From: Microtetraspora malaysiensis
GTDB lineage: Bacteria; Actinomycetota; Actinomycetes; Streptosporangiales; Streptosporangiaceae
Direction of reading: 5' to 3'
Assembly: GCF_001528665.1 (NCBI RefSeq)
Contig: NZ_BBYJ01000004.1
Location: 436,472 to 500,471, forward strand
Length of the DNA stretch: 64,000 bases
Positions 1 through 7,324 of this stretch are shown piece by piece. The notes beneath the pieces are model-generated. The model was not told the origin of the DNA and did not search any database. It was given only the letters and a program-made list of their open reading frames with translations. Every line of letters starts with the position of its first letter. The first letter of the stretch is position 1. The translations under genes were made by a program, and so were the position numbers.

Positions 1-543
1 GCCGGTGCCGAAGAAGTCCGCGTCCACCAGCCAGCCGGCGAGGATCGGACCGCCGACCGAGGCCAGGCCCATGACCGGGCCGAACAGGACGAAGGCGGAC
101 TGCATCTCCTTGGGCGGGAACATCTCCTTGATCATCCCCAGCCCCTGCGGCAGCATGACGGCCCCGAACAGGCCCTGGACCACGCGCGCGGAGATGAGCG
201 TCTCGGGCGACTGGGCGACGGCACACAGCAGCGACCCGAGGACGAACCCCCCGGCGCCGATGACGAACATCCTCTTGCGTCCGAAGATGTCGCCCAGCCG
301 GCCGCCCGTGAGCAGCCCGGTCGTCATGGCCAGCGTGTACGCCGCGCCGAGCCACTGAAGCGTGCTCTCGCTGCCGCCGATCTCGGCCCTGATCGTCGGC
401 CCGGCGATGTTGGTGACCATCGCGTCGAGGAGGTCCATGACCTCGGCGGCGAGGATCACGAAAAGAGCGGCCCAACGCCATCTGTACGGCGCCGGCTCGT
501 GGGTGGGCGGTGCGGATGCCACCGCCTCGTCGGATGTGGTCAT
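1..543 (-). CDS. MFS drug/proton antiporter, DHA2 (EmrB/QacA) type, partial
   Basis: N-terminal 181 codons of a membrane transporter whose 3' end lies beyond the left edge. The start is the ATG at 543, preceded on the minus strand by GGAGGAAACC. The protein opens with a short hydrophilic tail, then transmembrane segments. The DHA2 motif region around residues 30-70 reads DAMVTNIAGPTI, then GGRLGDIFGRKR, the conserved loop 2-3 MFS motif A. ARVVQGLFGAVMLPQGLGM follows near residue 115. By family it would export drugs or small toxic molecules in exchange for protons, probably with 14 segments. It is divergent from a TetR regulator with clustered operator-like sites between the two, the usual arrangement of a substrate-inducible efflux pump. 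Substrate unknown. Confidence 0.9.
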   Translation of the reverse strand, partial: MTTSDEAVASAPPTHEPAPYRWRWAALFVILAAEVMDLLDAMVTNIAGPTIRAEIGGSESTLQWLGAAYTLAMTTGLLTGGRLGDIFGRKRMFVIGAGGFVLGSLLCAVAQSPETLISARVVQGLFGAVMLPQGLGMIKEMFPPKEMQSAFVLFGPVMGLASVGGPILAGWLVDADFFGTG

Positions 544-564
544 GGTTTCCTCCAGGGTGCATGA

Positions 565-691
565 GAACACTGTTCAGTTAGACAGATCGCTGTTCTATCA
601 TCGAACGGCGTTCGTTGAAAACGTGCGGTGTTCTCAAGATATATCGCCTCTGTGTGGCGCACAAGATATATCTCGTTTCCGATCGCCGTTC
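565..691. promoter_or_regulatory. Cluster of four GAAC-N3-GTTC operator-like sites
   Basis: The 193-bp divergent spacer holds GAACACTGTTC (565-575), GATCGCTGTTC (585-595), GAACGGCGTTC (603-613) and GATCGCCGTTC (681-691). All are 11-bp near-palindromes GAAC-N3-GTTC, two of them with one changed base. Two copies of CAAGATATATC also lie at 635-645 and 662-672. The first set is the likely binding site of the adjacent TetR protein and would control both genes; this is inference from position and symmetry. Confidence 0.6.
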
Positions 692-736
692 GGTTCTGGT
701 GAGCGATGTTCACTACCATGTGCGGCGGGAGGCCAC

Positions 737-1468
737 ATGACAGAGCGCGACATGCCCACACCGCCCTGGGAGCGAGCGCGCAGGCGCCCCACCCGGGCAC
801 GCGTCCCCCTCACCCGCGAGCGCATCGTCGACGCCGCCTTCGTCGTGCTCGACCAGGAGGGGCTCGACGGGCTGAGCATGCGCCGGGTCGCCTCCGAGCT
901 CGGCGTCACGGTCTCCGCCCTCTACGCGCACGTCGACAACAAGAACGAGCTGCTGGAGCTGATGTACCACCGGCTCTTCGACGGCTTCGAGCTACCGGAG
1001 CACGACCCCGAGCACTGGCAGGAGCAGCTCAAGAACTTCGCGCGGGAGAGCCGCGCCCGGATGCAGCACCACCGCGACATGGCCCGCATCTCCATGGGGC
1101 AGACGCCGTTCTCCCCCGAGCTCCTGCCGCATGTCGAGAGGCTGCTCGCCCTGCTGCGCGCGACCGGGTTGCCCGACCGCGTCGCCGCCATCGCCGGAGA
1201 CATGCTCTCGACCTACATCGACGGCTTCGTCGCCGAGGAGACCATCTGGCGGGAGCGCTACGAGGGCGAGGACGTCAAGTCGTGGAGCGAGATCCGCGAC
1301 GAAATGAAAGCGTATTTCGGGGCGCTCCCACCCGACCGGTTCCCCAACATGCTCGCGGTGGCGAACCTCATGGTGGACGAGACCAACGACTACCGCTTCG
1401 AACTCGGACTCGACATCATCCTGCGCGGCCTCGCCTCCTACGTGGAAGAGCCGCCCGACGCGAGCTGA
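737..1468 (+). CDS. TetR/AcrR family transcriptional repressor
   Basis: Protein of 243 aa. The ATG at 737 follows GGGAGG at 727-732; upstream in-frame codons lack a ribosome site and would run into the operator region. After a basic tail (RRRPTRARVPLTRERI) comes the TetR helix-turn-helix, residues about 30-75, with the recognition region RRVASELGVTVSALYAHVDNK. The remainder is an all-helical ligand and dimer domain resembling the TetR C-terminal class that ends in a helix such as RFELGLDIILRGL. It probably represses itself and the divergent MFS pump and is released by the pump substrate. The inducer cannot be read from sequence. Confidence 0.9.
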   Translation: MTERDMPTPPWERARRRPTRARVPLTRERIVDAAFVVLDQEGLDGLSMRRVASELGVTVSALYAHVDNKNELLELMYHRLFDGFELPEHDPEHWQEQLKNFARESRARMQHHRDMARISMGQTPFSPELLPHVERLLALLRATGLPDRVAAIAGDMLSTYIDGFVAEETIWRERYEGEDVKSWSEIRDEMKAYFGALPPDRFPNMLAVANLMVDETNDYRFELGLDIILRGLASYVEEPPDAS

Positions 1469-1594
1469 GCCGGGGCGGCGGCGCGCCGACCCCGAAGAGC
1501 CTCAGTACGGGCGCGTTCCACCACCCCCCGCCCGGCCCGCCCACCTCGCGGCGACGCATTATCCGCCCCGCGTCGGGACGAGTACGCTGATCAG

Positions 1595-1798
1595 GTGCAG
1601 GCCACGGTGAAGACCTTCGACGACGCGACCCACTGCGGGTCGGTGTTCCTGGACGACGGCACCGAGCTGCCGTTCGACACCGCCGCCTTCGACGCCGGCC
1701 CGCTGCGGCTGCTGCGCACCGGCCAGCGGGTGAACATCCTCCTCGACGGCGACCGCATCACCTACGTCACCCTCTCCACCTTCCCCGTGCCCCGCTGA
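1595..1798 (+). CDS. Small conserved actinobacterial protein, OB/cold-shock-like
   Basis: Protein of 67 aa with a GTG start at 1595. No ribosome site is visible. A TACGCT box at about 1584-1589 lies 5-6 nt before the start, which suggests a leaderless mRNA. The sequence alternates short beta-strand-like stretches (MQATVKTFD, GSVFLDDGTELPF, GQRVNILLDGDRITYVTL), the pattern of a small beta-barrel like cold-shock proteins but without the RNP1 aromatic cluster. Similar small proteins are common in actinomycetes and their function is not known. The stop codon is followed at once by a copy of the dispersed repeat. Confidence 0.75.
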   Translation: MQATVKTFDDATHCGSVFLDDGTELPFDTAAFDAGPLRLLRTGQRVNILLDGDRITYVTLSTFPVPR

Positions 1799-1799
1799 A

Positions 1800-1970
1800 T
1801 TGCGCTCGCTCCGCTCGCGCGGGCTCGGGGCGCCTTCAGTCGATGTCTTCCCTCGTCTCTCGGGGCCTCGTCCCTCAGCCCACTCGTTCCTCAGTCCAGA
1901 CACCGCCGCGCCCCGAGCGTGATGGTTCACCGCCGTAGTGAATGTTGGCGCTCGCGCGGGCTCGGGGCGG
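1800..1970 (+). repeat. Dispersed intergenic repeat, copy A
   Basis: About 170 bp that recurs at 18439-18608 and 28488-28665 (inverted) and at 52081-52452. It begins GCGCTCGCTCCGCTCGCGC, has a near-invariant core CAGACACCGCCGCGCCCC, and ends GCTCGCGCGGGCTCGGGGC, which also occurs near its start. It fills the gap between two convergent genes, directly after the stop codon of the first. GCTCGGGGCGC near the 5' side can pair with GCGCCCCGAGC after the core (11 bp), so a transcript could fold. No reading frame is kept between copies. Confidence 0.85.
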
Positions 1971-1971
1971 G

Positions 1972-2011
1972 GAAAAGCAGGACGGCGCCCGGATCATCCG
2001 GACGCCGTCCT
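1972..2011 (-). terminator. Intrinsic terminator of hup
   Basis: Perfect 9-bp stem AGGACGGCG / CGCCGTCCT (1979-1987 and 2003-2011) with an inner CCGGAT/ATCCGG stem. On the minus strand it is followed by GCTTTTCCCC. It lies 17 bp past the hup stop codon. Confidence 0.85.
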
Positions 2012-2027
2012 CAACCGAAAACCGCCA

Positions 2028-2324
2028 CTACTTCTTGGCCGACTTCTTCCCGCCTGCGTTGACGAGCTCCTTGAAGTCGTTTCCGGGGCGGAACTTGGGC
2101 CCCCAGCTCTCCTCGACCTTGATCGGCGCGCCGGTCGAAGGGTTCCGAGCCGTGCGGGCAGGCTTGTGGACCATCTCAAACGCGCCGAACCCGGTGATGG
2201 AAACCTTGTCCCCACTCGCGACGGCGTGCTGAATGGCGTCAAGGATCGCGTTGACCGCCTCGGTGGCCGTCTTCTTGTCACCGACGCGATCCGTGATCGC
2301 GTCGACGAGTTCCTTCTTGTTCAT
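2028..2324 (-). CDS. hup: HU-family nucleoid DNA-binding protein
   Basis: Protein of 98 aa, ATG at 2324 after GGGGGAGGAACC. It covers the complete HU fold: N-terminal helices (MNKKELVDAITDRVG), the VSITGFGAFEMVHKPARTARNP strand and arm region with the DNA-intercalating proline in RNPSTG, and a final helix FKELVNAG. The tail is only GGKKSAKK. HU binds double-stranded DNA without strict sequence preference and compacts and bends the chromosome as a dimer. In Streptomyces, as I recall, the hup gene next to leuD encodes a longer HupS with a lysine-rich H1-like tail; this one ends shortly after the HU domain. Confidence 0.95.
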   Translation of the reverse strand: MNKKELVDAITDRVGDKKTATEAVNAILDAIQHAVASGDKVSITGFGAFEMVHKPARTARNPSTGAPIKVEESWGPKFRPGNDFKELVNAGGKKSAKK

Positions 2325-2373
2325 TGGTTCCTCCCCCTTACGCGCTTGAAATTAGGGGACTCGTGCATGGGAC

Positions 2374-2634
2374 TCAATCACCCTGCGATGCGTTTCGCCC
2401 ACTCGGCGTGTCGGCTTCGCCGTCCAGATAGGCGATGAAGGCATCAAGCCGGGCGATTGCATGCTCCATGTCCTGTTTCGCCACGTTACAGATGGCAAGC
2501 AACCTGTGTGTCAGGCGGGTCCGCTCTTCATGGGGCACATCCATCGCCCGGACGCGGCGGTGCGCCTCACGCAACCCCCGCGCCAGGTAGTCGTCCTCTA
2601 GCTGAAGCTCGTTCAGACAGTCGTCGGCAGCCAT
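2374..2634 (-). CDS. Conserved small protein of unknown function, overlapping leuD
   Basis: Protein of 86 aa. The ATG at 2634 lies inside the 3' end of leuD, giving a 22-nt overlap, so translation is probably coupled to leuD. Longer in-frame extensions only read antisense to nothing known and are low-complexity arginine/glycine. The sequence is helical and charged ([20 protein letters not shown], then [19 protein letters not shown]) with one Cys in each half. It has no signal peptide and no recognised domain. I do not recognise a function. Position between leuD and hup suggests cotranscription with leuCD. The evidence for coding is codon bias and the clean overlap. Confidence 0.7.
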   Translation of the reverse strand: MAADDCLNELQLEDDYLARGLREAHRRVRAMDVPHEERTRLTHRLLAICNVAKQDMEHAIARLDAFIAYLDGEADTPSGRNASQGD

Positions 2635-3200
2635 GGCTGCCGTCCATTCTCGTACACCGCGACGTCGTCGGCGTGACGCAGGGTCAGGCCGATGTCGTCC
2701 AGGCCCTCCATGAGCCGCCAGCGCGTGTAGTCGTCGATCTCGAAGGACCAGGACTCCGAGCCCAGCCTGACCTCGCGCTCGGCAAGGTCGACGGTGATCT
2801 CGACGGTGGGGTCGGCCTCGGCCGCGGCCTGCAGCCGCTCCACGACCTCCGAGGGCAGGATGACCGGGAGCAGGCCCATCTTCGTCGAGTTGTTGCGGAA
2901 GATGTCGCCGAAGCGGGCCGCGATCACGACGCGGAAGCCGTACTGCTGCAGCGCCCATACGGCGTGCTCCCGCGAGGAGCCGGTGCCGAAGTCGGGGCCG
3001 GACAGCAGGATCGAGGCGCCCTGGTAGGCGGGGTTGTTGAGGATGAAGGACGGGTCCTCCCGCCAGGCGGCGAACAGCCCGTTCTCGAAGCCGGTACGGC
3101 TGACCTGCTTGAGCCAGACGGCCGGGATGATCTGGTCGGTGTCGACGTTGCTGCGGCGCAGGGGAACGGCCCTGCCGGTGTGCGTGGTGAAGGCTTCCAT
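2613..3200 (-). CDS. leuD: 3-isopropylmalate dehydratase small subunit
   Basis: Protein of 195 aa, full family length. With LeuC it isomerises 2-isopropylmalate to 3-isopropylmalate, the second leucine-specific step, in the cytoplasm. The N-terminal [18 protein letters not shown] and the [17 protein letters not shown] stretch (about residues 68-84) are the aconitase-swivel signatures that position substrate carboxylates. The gene starts at the ATG at 3200, 23 bp after the leuC stop, in a leuC-leuD-unknown operon. It is likely controlled with leuC from the leuC/ndgR divergent promoter. Confidence 0.97.
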   Translation of the reverse strand: MEAFTTHTGRAVPLRRSNVDTDQIIPAVWLKQVSRTGFENGLFAAWREDPSFILNNPAYQGASILLSGPDFGTGSSREHAVWALQQYGFRVVIAARFGDIFRNNSTKMGLLPVILPSEVVERLQAAAEADPTVEITVDLAEREVRLGSESWSFEIDDYTRWRLMEGLDDIGLTLRHADDVAVYENGRQPWLPTTV

Positions 3201-3223
3201 CGGTGGTCTTCCTCGAAAAGGGC

Positions 3224-4612
3224 CTAGGCCAGGTCTGCGGGAGCGGTCAGCTTGCCGGTGACGGCGGTCGCGGCGGCGACCTGCGGGGACACCAGGTGGG
3301 TGCGACCCCCCTTGCCCTGACGGCCCTCGAAGTTGCGGTTGGAGGTGGACGCGCTGCGCTCACCCGGCTTCAGCGTGTCGGGGTTCATACCGAGGCACAT
3401 CGAGCAGCCCGCCTCACGCCACTCGGCGCCGGCGTCCTTGAACACCTGGTCCAGGCCCTCCTCCTCGGCGGCCTTCTTGACCAGCATGGAGCCGGGCACG
3501 ATCAGCGTGCGGGTGACGACCGTGCGGCCGCGCAGGATGTCGGCGGCGGCGCGCAGGTCCTCCAGCCGGCCGTTGGTGCAGGAGCCCACGAAGACGGTGT
3601 CCACGGGGACCTCACACAGCGGCGTCCCGGCGGTCAGACCCATGTACTCCAGGGCGCGCTCGGCGGCGGACCGCTCGATCGGGTCGTCGAACTCCTCCGG
3701 CGAGGGGACGGCCGAGCCCAGCGGAGCGCCCTGGCCCGGGTTCGTGCCCCAGGTGACGAACGGCGTCAGCGTGGAGGCGTCGATCTCCACGACCTTGTCG
3801 AAGACGGCGTCGTCGTCGGTGCGCAGGCTCTTCCAGTACTCGACGGCCGCGTCCCAGGCCTCGTCGGCCGGCGCGTGCGGGCGGCCCTTGAGGTAGGCGA
3901 AGGTCGTCTCGTCCGGAGCGATCATGCCGGCCCGGGCGCCCGCCTCGATCGACATGTTGCAGACGGTCATCCGGCCCTCCATGGAGAGCTTGCGGACGGC
4001 CTCGCCGCGGTACTCGACGATGTAGCCCTGGCCGCCGCTGGTGCCGATCTTCGCGATGATGGCGAGGATCAGGTCCTTGGCCGTGACGCCCACCGGCAGC
4101 TCGCCGGTGACCTCGATGGCCATGGTCTTCGGCCGGTACGCGGGCAGCGTCTGGGTGGCCAGCACGTGCTCGACCTCGGAGGTGCCGATGCCGAACGCGA
4201 TGCCGCCGAAGGCGCCGTGCGTGGACGTGTGCGAGTCACCGCAGACGATCGTCATGCCGGGCTGGGTCAGGCCGAACTGCGGGCCGATGATGTGGACCAC
4301 GCCCTGGCCGGCGTCGCCCATGGGGTGCAGCCGGATGCCGAACTCGGCGGCGTTCTTGCGCAGCGTCTCGACCTGGGTGCGCGACACCGGGTCGGAGATC
4401 GGGCCGAGCACGGTCGGGACGTTGTGGTCCTCGGTCGCGATGGTGAGATCGGGCCGCCGCACCGTACGCCCCGCCATGCGCAGGCCGTCGAACGCCTGCG
4501 GGCTGGTCACCTCGTGGATGAGGTGGAGATCGATGTACAGCAGGTCCGGCTCGCCGTCGGCACGCCGCACGACGTGCTGCTCCCAGACTTTCTCGGCCAG
4601 TGTGCGACCCAT
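3224..4612 (-). CDS. leuC: 3-isopropylmalate dehydratase large subunit
   Basis: Protein of 462 aa, ATG at 4612 preceded by AAGGAGG. It is the catalytic aconitase-type subunit with a 4Fe-4S cluster. The three cluster ligands are visible: Cys345 in VGSCTNGR, and Cys403 and Cys406 in CSMCLGMN. The active-site segment [13 protein letters not shown] is near residue 125. Together with leuD it carries out the isomerase step of leucine synthesis. It is divergent from ndgR, with two identical-spacing palindromes between them. A plausible promoter on the minus strand is TTGTCC-17-TCTCAT, whose -10 falls in the proximal palindrome, so the regulator would block leuC directly. Confidence 0.97.
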   Translation of the reverse strand: MGRTLAEKVWEQHVVRRADGEPDLLYIDLHLIHEVTSPQAFDGLRMAGRTVRRPDLTIATEDHNVPTVLGPISDPVSRTQVETLRKNAAEFGIRLHPMGDAGQGVVHIIGPQFGLTQPGMTIVCGDSHTSTHGAFGGIAFGIGTSEVEHVLATQTLPAYRPKTMAIEVTGELPVGVTAKDLILAIIAKIGTSGGQGYIVEYRGEAVRKLSMEGRMTVCNMSIEAGARAGMIAPDETTFAYLKGRPHAPADEAWDAAVEYWKSLRTDDDAVFDKVVEIDASTLTPFVTWGTNPGQGAPLGSAVPSPEEFDDPIERSAAERALEYMGLTAGTPLCEVPVDTVFVGSCTNGRLEDLRAAADILRGRTVVTRTLIVPGSMLVKKAAEEEGLDQVFKDAGAEWREAGCSMCLGMNPDTLKPGERSASTSNRNFEGRQGKGGRTHLVSPQVAAATAVTGKLTAPADLA

Positions 4613-4646
4613 GGTTGTGACGCCTCCTTGCGTTCGACCTCCCGAC

Positions 4647-4663
4647 GTCTCTCATCATGAGAC
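4647..4663. promoter_or_regulatory. Candidate NdgR box 1 (leuC side)
   Basis: GTCTCTCATCATGAGAC, a palindrome of the form GTCTC-N7-GAGAC, 35 bp upstream of leuC. The same form and spacing occur at 4718-4734 and 20404-20420, and as ATCTC-N7-GAGAT at 52037-52053. NdgR/LtbR IclR proteins are known to control leuCD and ilv genes in actinobacteria. Assigning this motif to NdgR is inference. Confidence 0.65.
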
Positions 4664-4717
4664 GGAAATATCGGGATATGGACAAGCCTACCGGGTAATC
4701 CGGACCATCGTGTTTGC

Positions 4718-4734
4718 GTCTCGGATCGCGAGAC
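4718..4734. promoter_or_regulatory. Candidate NdgR box 2 inside the ndgR promoter
   Basis: GTCTCGGATCGCGAGAC lies between a possible -35 TTGCGT (4713-4718, touching the box) and a -10 CAGTAT that ends 6 nt before the ndgR ATG. A repressor bound here would cover the spacer, consistent with autoregulation. Confidence 0.6.
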
Positions 4735-4748
4735 GGCAGTATCGGGGG

Positions 4749-5465
4749 ATGGACAACTCTAGCGGAGTCGGAGTTCTCGACAAGGCCGTTCTCGTTCTCA
4801 ACGCCCTGGAAGCGGGGCCTGCTTCCCTGGCGCAGCTCGTCCAGGCGACCGGCCTCGCCCGGCCGACGGCGCACCGCCTCGCCGTCGCCCTTGAGCACCA
4901 CCGCATCGTCTCCCGCGACACGCAGGGGCGTTTCGTCTTGGGACCCCGGCTCTCGGAGTTGTCCACGGCCGCCGGCGAGGACCGTTTGCTCGCCGTCGCC
5001 GGGCCCGTTTTGACCCATCTGCGCGACCTCACCGGGGAGAGCGCCCAGCTCTACCGGCGCCAGGGTGACGAGCGCGTGTGCGTGGCCGCCGCCGAGCGCG
5101 CGAGCGGCCTGCGCGACACCGTACCCGTCGGGTCCGCGTTGCCGATGACCGCGGGCTCGGCCGCGCAGATACTGCTCGCTTGGGAGGAGCCCGACCGGCT
5201 GCACCGCGGCCTGCGCGGCGCGAAGTTCACCGCCGCCACGCTCGCCAGCGTACGCAGGCGGGGATGGGCGCACAGCGTGGGAGAGCGCGAGCAGGGCGTC
5301 GCGAGCGTCTCGGCCCCCATCCGGGGCGCGGGCGGCAAGGTCATCGCCGCGGTTTCCGTGTCCGGACCGATCGAGCGGCTCACCCGCACGCCGGGTCGGA
5401 TGCACGCCGCCCCCGTCGTTGCCGCCGCGGAACGGATCACCGAGGCGATGCGGCGCGCTAACTGA
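4749..5465 (+). CDS. ndgR: IclR-family amino-acid biosynthesis regulator (NdgR/LtbR type)
   Basis: Protein of 238 aa. The ATG at 4749 is chosen because homologues begin MDNSSGVGVLDKAV. A CAGTAT -10 box 6 nt upstream suggests a leaderless transcript. Residues about 10-70 are a winged HTH (SLAQLVQATGLARPTAHRLAVALE). The rest is the IclR effector domain, with the conserved end SVSAPIRGAGGKVIAAVSVSGP. Orthologues next to leuCD regulate leucine, isoleucine and methionine pathway genes in Streptomyces and Corynebacterium. Its own promoter, that of leuC, and those of cimA and ilvB carry the same palindrome. The 5' region including its start codon is partly duplicated 71 bp upstream. Confidence 0.9.
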   Translation: MDNSSGVGVLDKAVLVLNALEAGPASLAQLVQATGLARPTAHRLAVALEHHRIVSRDTQGRFVLGPRLSELSTAAGEDRLLAVAGPVLTHLRDLTGESAQLYRRQGDERVCVAAAERASGLRDTVPVGSALPMTAGSAAQILLAWEEPDRLHRGLRGAKFTAATLASVRRRGWAHSVGEREQGVASVSAPIRGAGGKVIAAVSVSGPIERLTRTPGRMHAAPVVAAAERITEAMRRAN

Positions 5466-5501
5466 TTAGAGAGCATGCCCGGTTAGCCCTAGGCTGGCGG
5501 G

Positions 5502-7202
5502 GTGACAGACCGCATTGAGGCAGCCGCCGCTGAACTGCGTCCACTGCTGCAGGAGTTCATCCTCTGGGCTCCCGCCAACGCTCCGGGCACCGATACCGAC
5601 CTGGTCGGCCCGGCCGTTCTCTGGCATCGCCTGGATGTCCGCGACAACGTGGGGCTGTGGAAGGCGGGCGACCTGCGCGCCGTCCTGCTTGAGCGCATTC
5701 CGCAGGTCGTCGAGGACCCCGATGAGGCCGCCGACGGCATGGTCCCCGCGCTGCGGTCCTATCTGACGTTCCTGTCCGAGACCGGCCGCCTGGCGACGGG
5801 GTCGGCCTCGGTGGACGTCCTCCTGTCCGAGCTCGACGAGATCGAGGACGACTTCATCGAGGCGATGGAGGACGTGCTCGCCGAGCGCGACTGGGACGAG
5901 GAGGAGGACGAGTTCGAGGACGACGAGGACGAGAGCCTCGGCGACTTCGAACCCTTCGCCGACGAGATCGCCGACCTGCCCACGATCCGGTTGCGTCCGG
6001 ACACCGAGCTGGCGGCGGCGGCCCGCGAGGTCACGCTCATCGCCCAGGCCCGCGGTCTCGCGCTCTGGGTCGGCTCCGGCCGCAAGGTCGGCGAGGAGAC
6101 CCTGCTCACCGAGGAAGAGGTCAAGGAGGCGGTGCTCAGCGTCGGGCTGAGCGACGCCCAGTCGCTGTGGAACCTCTGGAACCTCGCCATCGACCTGGAG
6201 TTCCTCGCCCCGGACGATGACGACACGGTCAGCGTCGACCCCGACACCGCCGCCTGGCCGTTCGAGGACGACGACGACGTGCTCGACGCCTGGCTGCTCG
6301 GCCTCCACTCGATCGACTACGGCGACCCCGAGCTGGACGACGACGATCTGACCCTCGCCCTGTCGGGGCTGACCCGCGCGCTGCTGGTCCGCGTGCTGGT
6401 CAACGGCGGCTCGCGCTCCGTCGGACAGCTGCGCGGGGAGCTGGCCGAGGCGGCCGGCGAGTACGACGATCTCGGCTCCGACGCCTGGACCGCCGCCGGC
6501 GACCCGCTGGCGCCGGTGCTCGCCTGGCTGACCGGCTACGGCATGGTGACCGTCGAGGGCGACGAGGTGCGCCTCACGCCTCTCGGCGTGGAGGGCGTGG
6601 TCCACATGGTGGACGACGCCGACATCGACATCGACGCCCGGCCCGCCATCGACGCGATGACCGCGCTCGACCTGCTGACGCTGAGCGCCGACCTGCCGGA
6701 GGAGGAGGCGGACGCGGAGTTCGCCGCCTGGCTCGACCTGCGTGACCCGGCCCGGGCCGCCACCGAGCTGCTCGAAGCCGCCGCGGAGGACGAGGCCGAC
6801 GCCCTGGTCCGGGTGCAGGCCGCCAGCCTGGTCGGCGCCCTCGGCGAGGTGGCCGTGCCCGCCTGGACCGAGGCGCTCAAGGTGCCCTCGCTCCGGCCGT
6901 ACGCCGCGACGCACCTCGCCCAGCTGGACGTCGAGGACGCGCCTGAGCCCACCCCGGCCGACACGCACTGGCTCATCCTCGACATGTGGACGATCTCGGC
7001 GGGCCTCGGCCGCGCGGAGTTCGTCAGCAGCCTGCACGACATCGGCCCCGCGCAGCAGATCATCGGCCTGCTCGACGTGATCTGGAAGGTGCCGCACCCG
7101 CACCTGGAGGAGCTGCTCGAAGCCGTCGCCGAGGCCCACCCGGACAAGCAGGTGGGCAAGGCCGCCAAGCGGGCGCTCTTCAAGGCCCGGTCGCGCGGCT
7201 AG
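5502..7202 (+). CDS. Large acidic conserved protein of unknown function
   Basis: Protein of 566 aa. The GTG at 5502 is preceded by TAGGCT at 5490-5495, a likely -10 box of a leaderless promoter. The protein is very acidic, with a cluster DEEEDEFEDDEDES near residue 130 and another around 230-245. It has no signal peptide or membrane segment. Helical repeats in the last 150 residues (AATELLEAAAEDEADALVRV, then VPAWTEALKVPSLRPYAATH) look like HEAT-type pairs. The middle part (about 260-390) reads like winged-helix pieces (LTRALLVRVLVNGG, then MVTVEGDEVRLTPLG). I do not recognise the family. It stands alone between ndgR and its own terminator. Confidence 0.85.
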   Translation: MTDRIEAAAAELRPLLQEFILWAPANAPGTDTDLVGPAVLWHRLDVRDNVGLWKAGDLRAVLLERIPQVVEDPDEAADGMVPALRSYLTFLSETGRLATGSASVDVLLSELDEIEDDFIEAMEDVLAERDWDEEEDEFEDDEDESLGDFEPFADEIADLPTIRLRPDTELAAAAREVTLIAQARGLALWVGSGRKVGEETLLTEEEVKEAVLSVGLSDAQSLWNLWNLAIDLEFLAPDDDDTVSVDPDTAAWPFEDDDDVLDAWLLGLHSIDYGDPELDDDDLTLALSGLTRALLVRVLVNGGSRSVGQLRGELAEAAGEYDDLGSDAWTAAGDPLAPVLAWLTGYGMVTVEGDEVRLTPLGVEGVVHMVDDADIDIDARPAIDAMTALDLLTLSADLPEEEADAEFAAWLDLRDPARAATELLEAAAEDEADALVRVQAASLVGALGEVAVPAWTEALKVPSLRPYAATHLAQLDVEDAPEPTPADTHWLILDMWTISAGLGRAEFVSSLHDIGPAQQIIGLLDVIWKVPHPHLEELLEAVAEAHPDKQVGKAAKRALFKARSRG

Positions 7203-7233
7203 GCGGCGTCCACGGCCCCCGAAGGGCACGGAG

Positions 7234-7267
7234 AAGGGGACACGATCCGGCGGGGTCGTGTCCCCTT
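7234..7267 (+). terminator. Intrinsic terminator
   Basis: Perfect 12-bp stem AAGGGGACACGA / TCGTGTCCCCTT with a 10-nt loop, 31 bp after the stop codon of the 566-aa gene. The arm's own TT is followed only by GT, so it may act from both sides on the convergent thioesterase gene too. Confidence 0.75.
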
Positions 7268-7324
7268 GTCATGTCCGCGACGACCGCCGCCCGGAGCCGG
7301 TCCCCTTTCCCGGCGGCGGGACCA

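Noticed and set aside
3203..4660. Long open frame of 485 codons on the plus strand over leuC
   Set aside because: Shadow of leuC caused by GC-rich third positions; low-complexity Gly/Arg/His composition and no ribosome site.
4688..4705. Possible leuC leader peptide MVRITR on the minus strand
   Set aside because: Only one Val and one Ile, no terminator between it and leuC, and it lies in the duplicated ndgR promoter region. Not an attenuator.
5466..7229. 587-codon minus-strand frame opposite the acidic 566-aa gene
   Set aside because: Antisense frame rich in Gly, Val, Arg and His. The plus-strand frame has a promoter-like -10, a terminator and protein-like structure.
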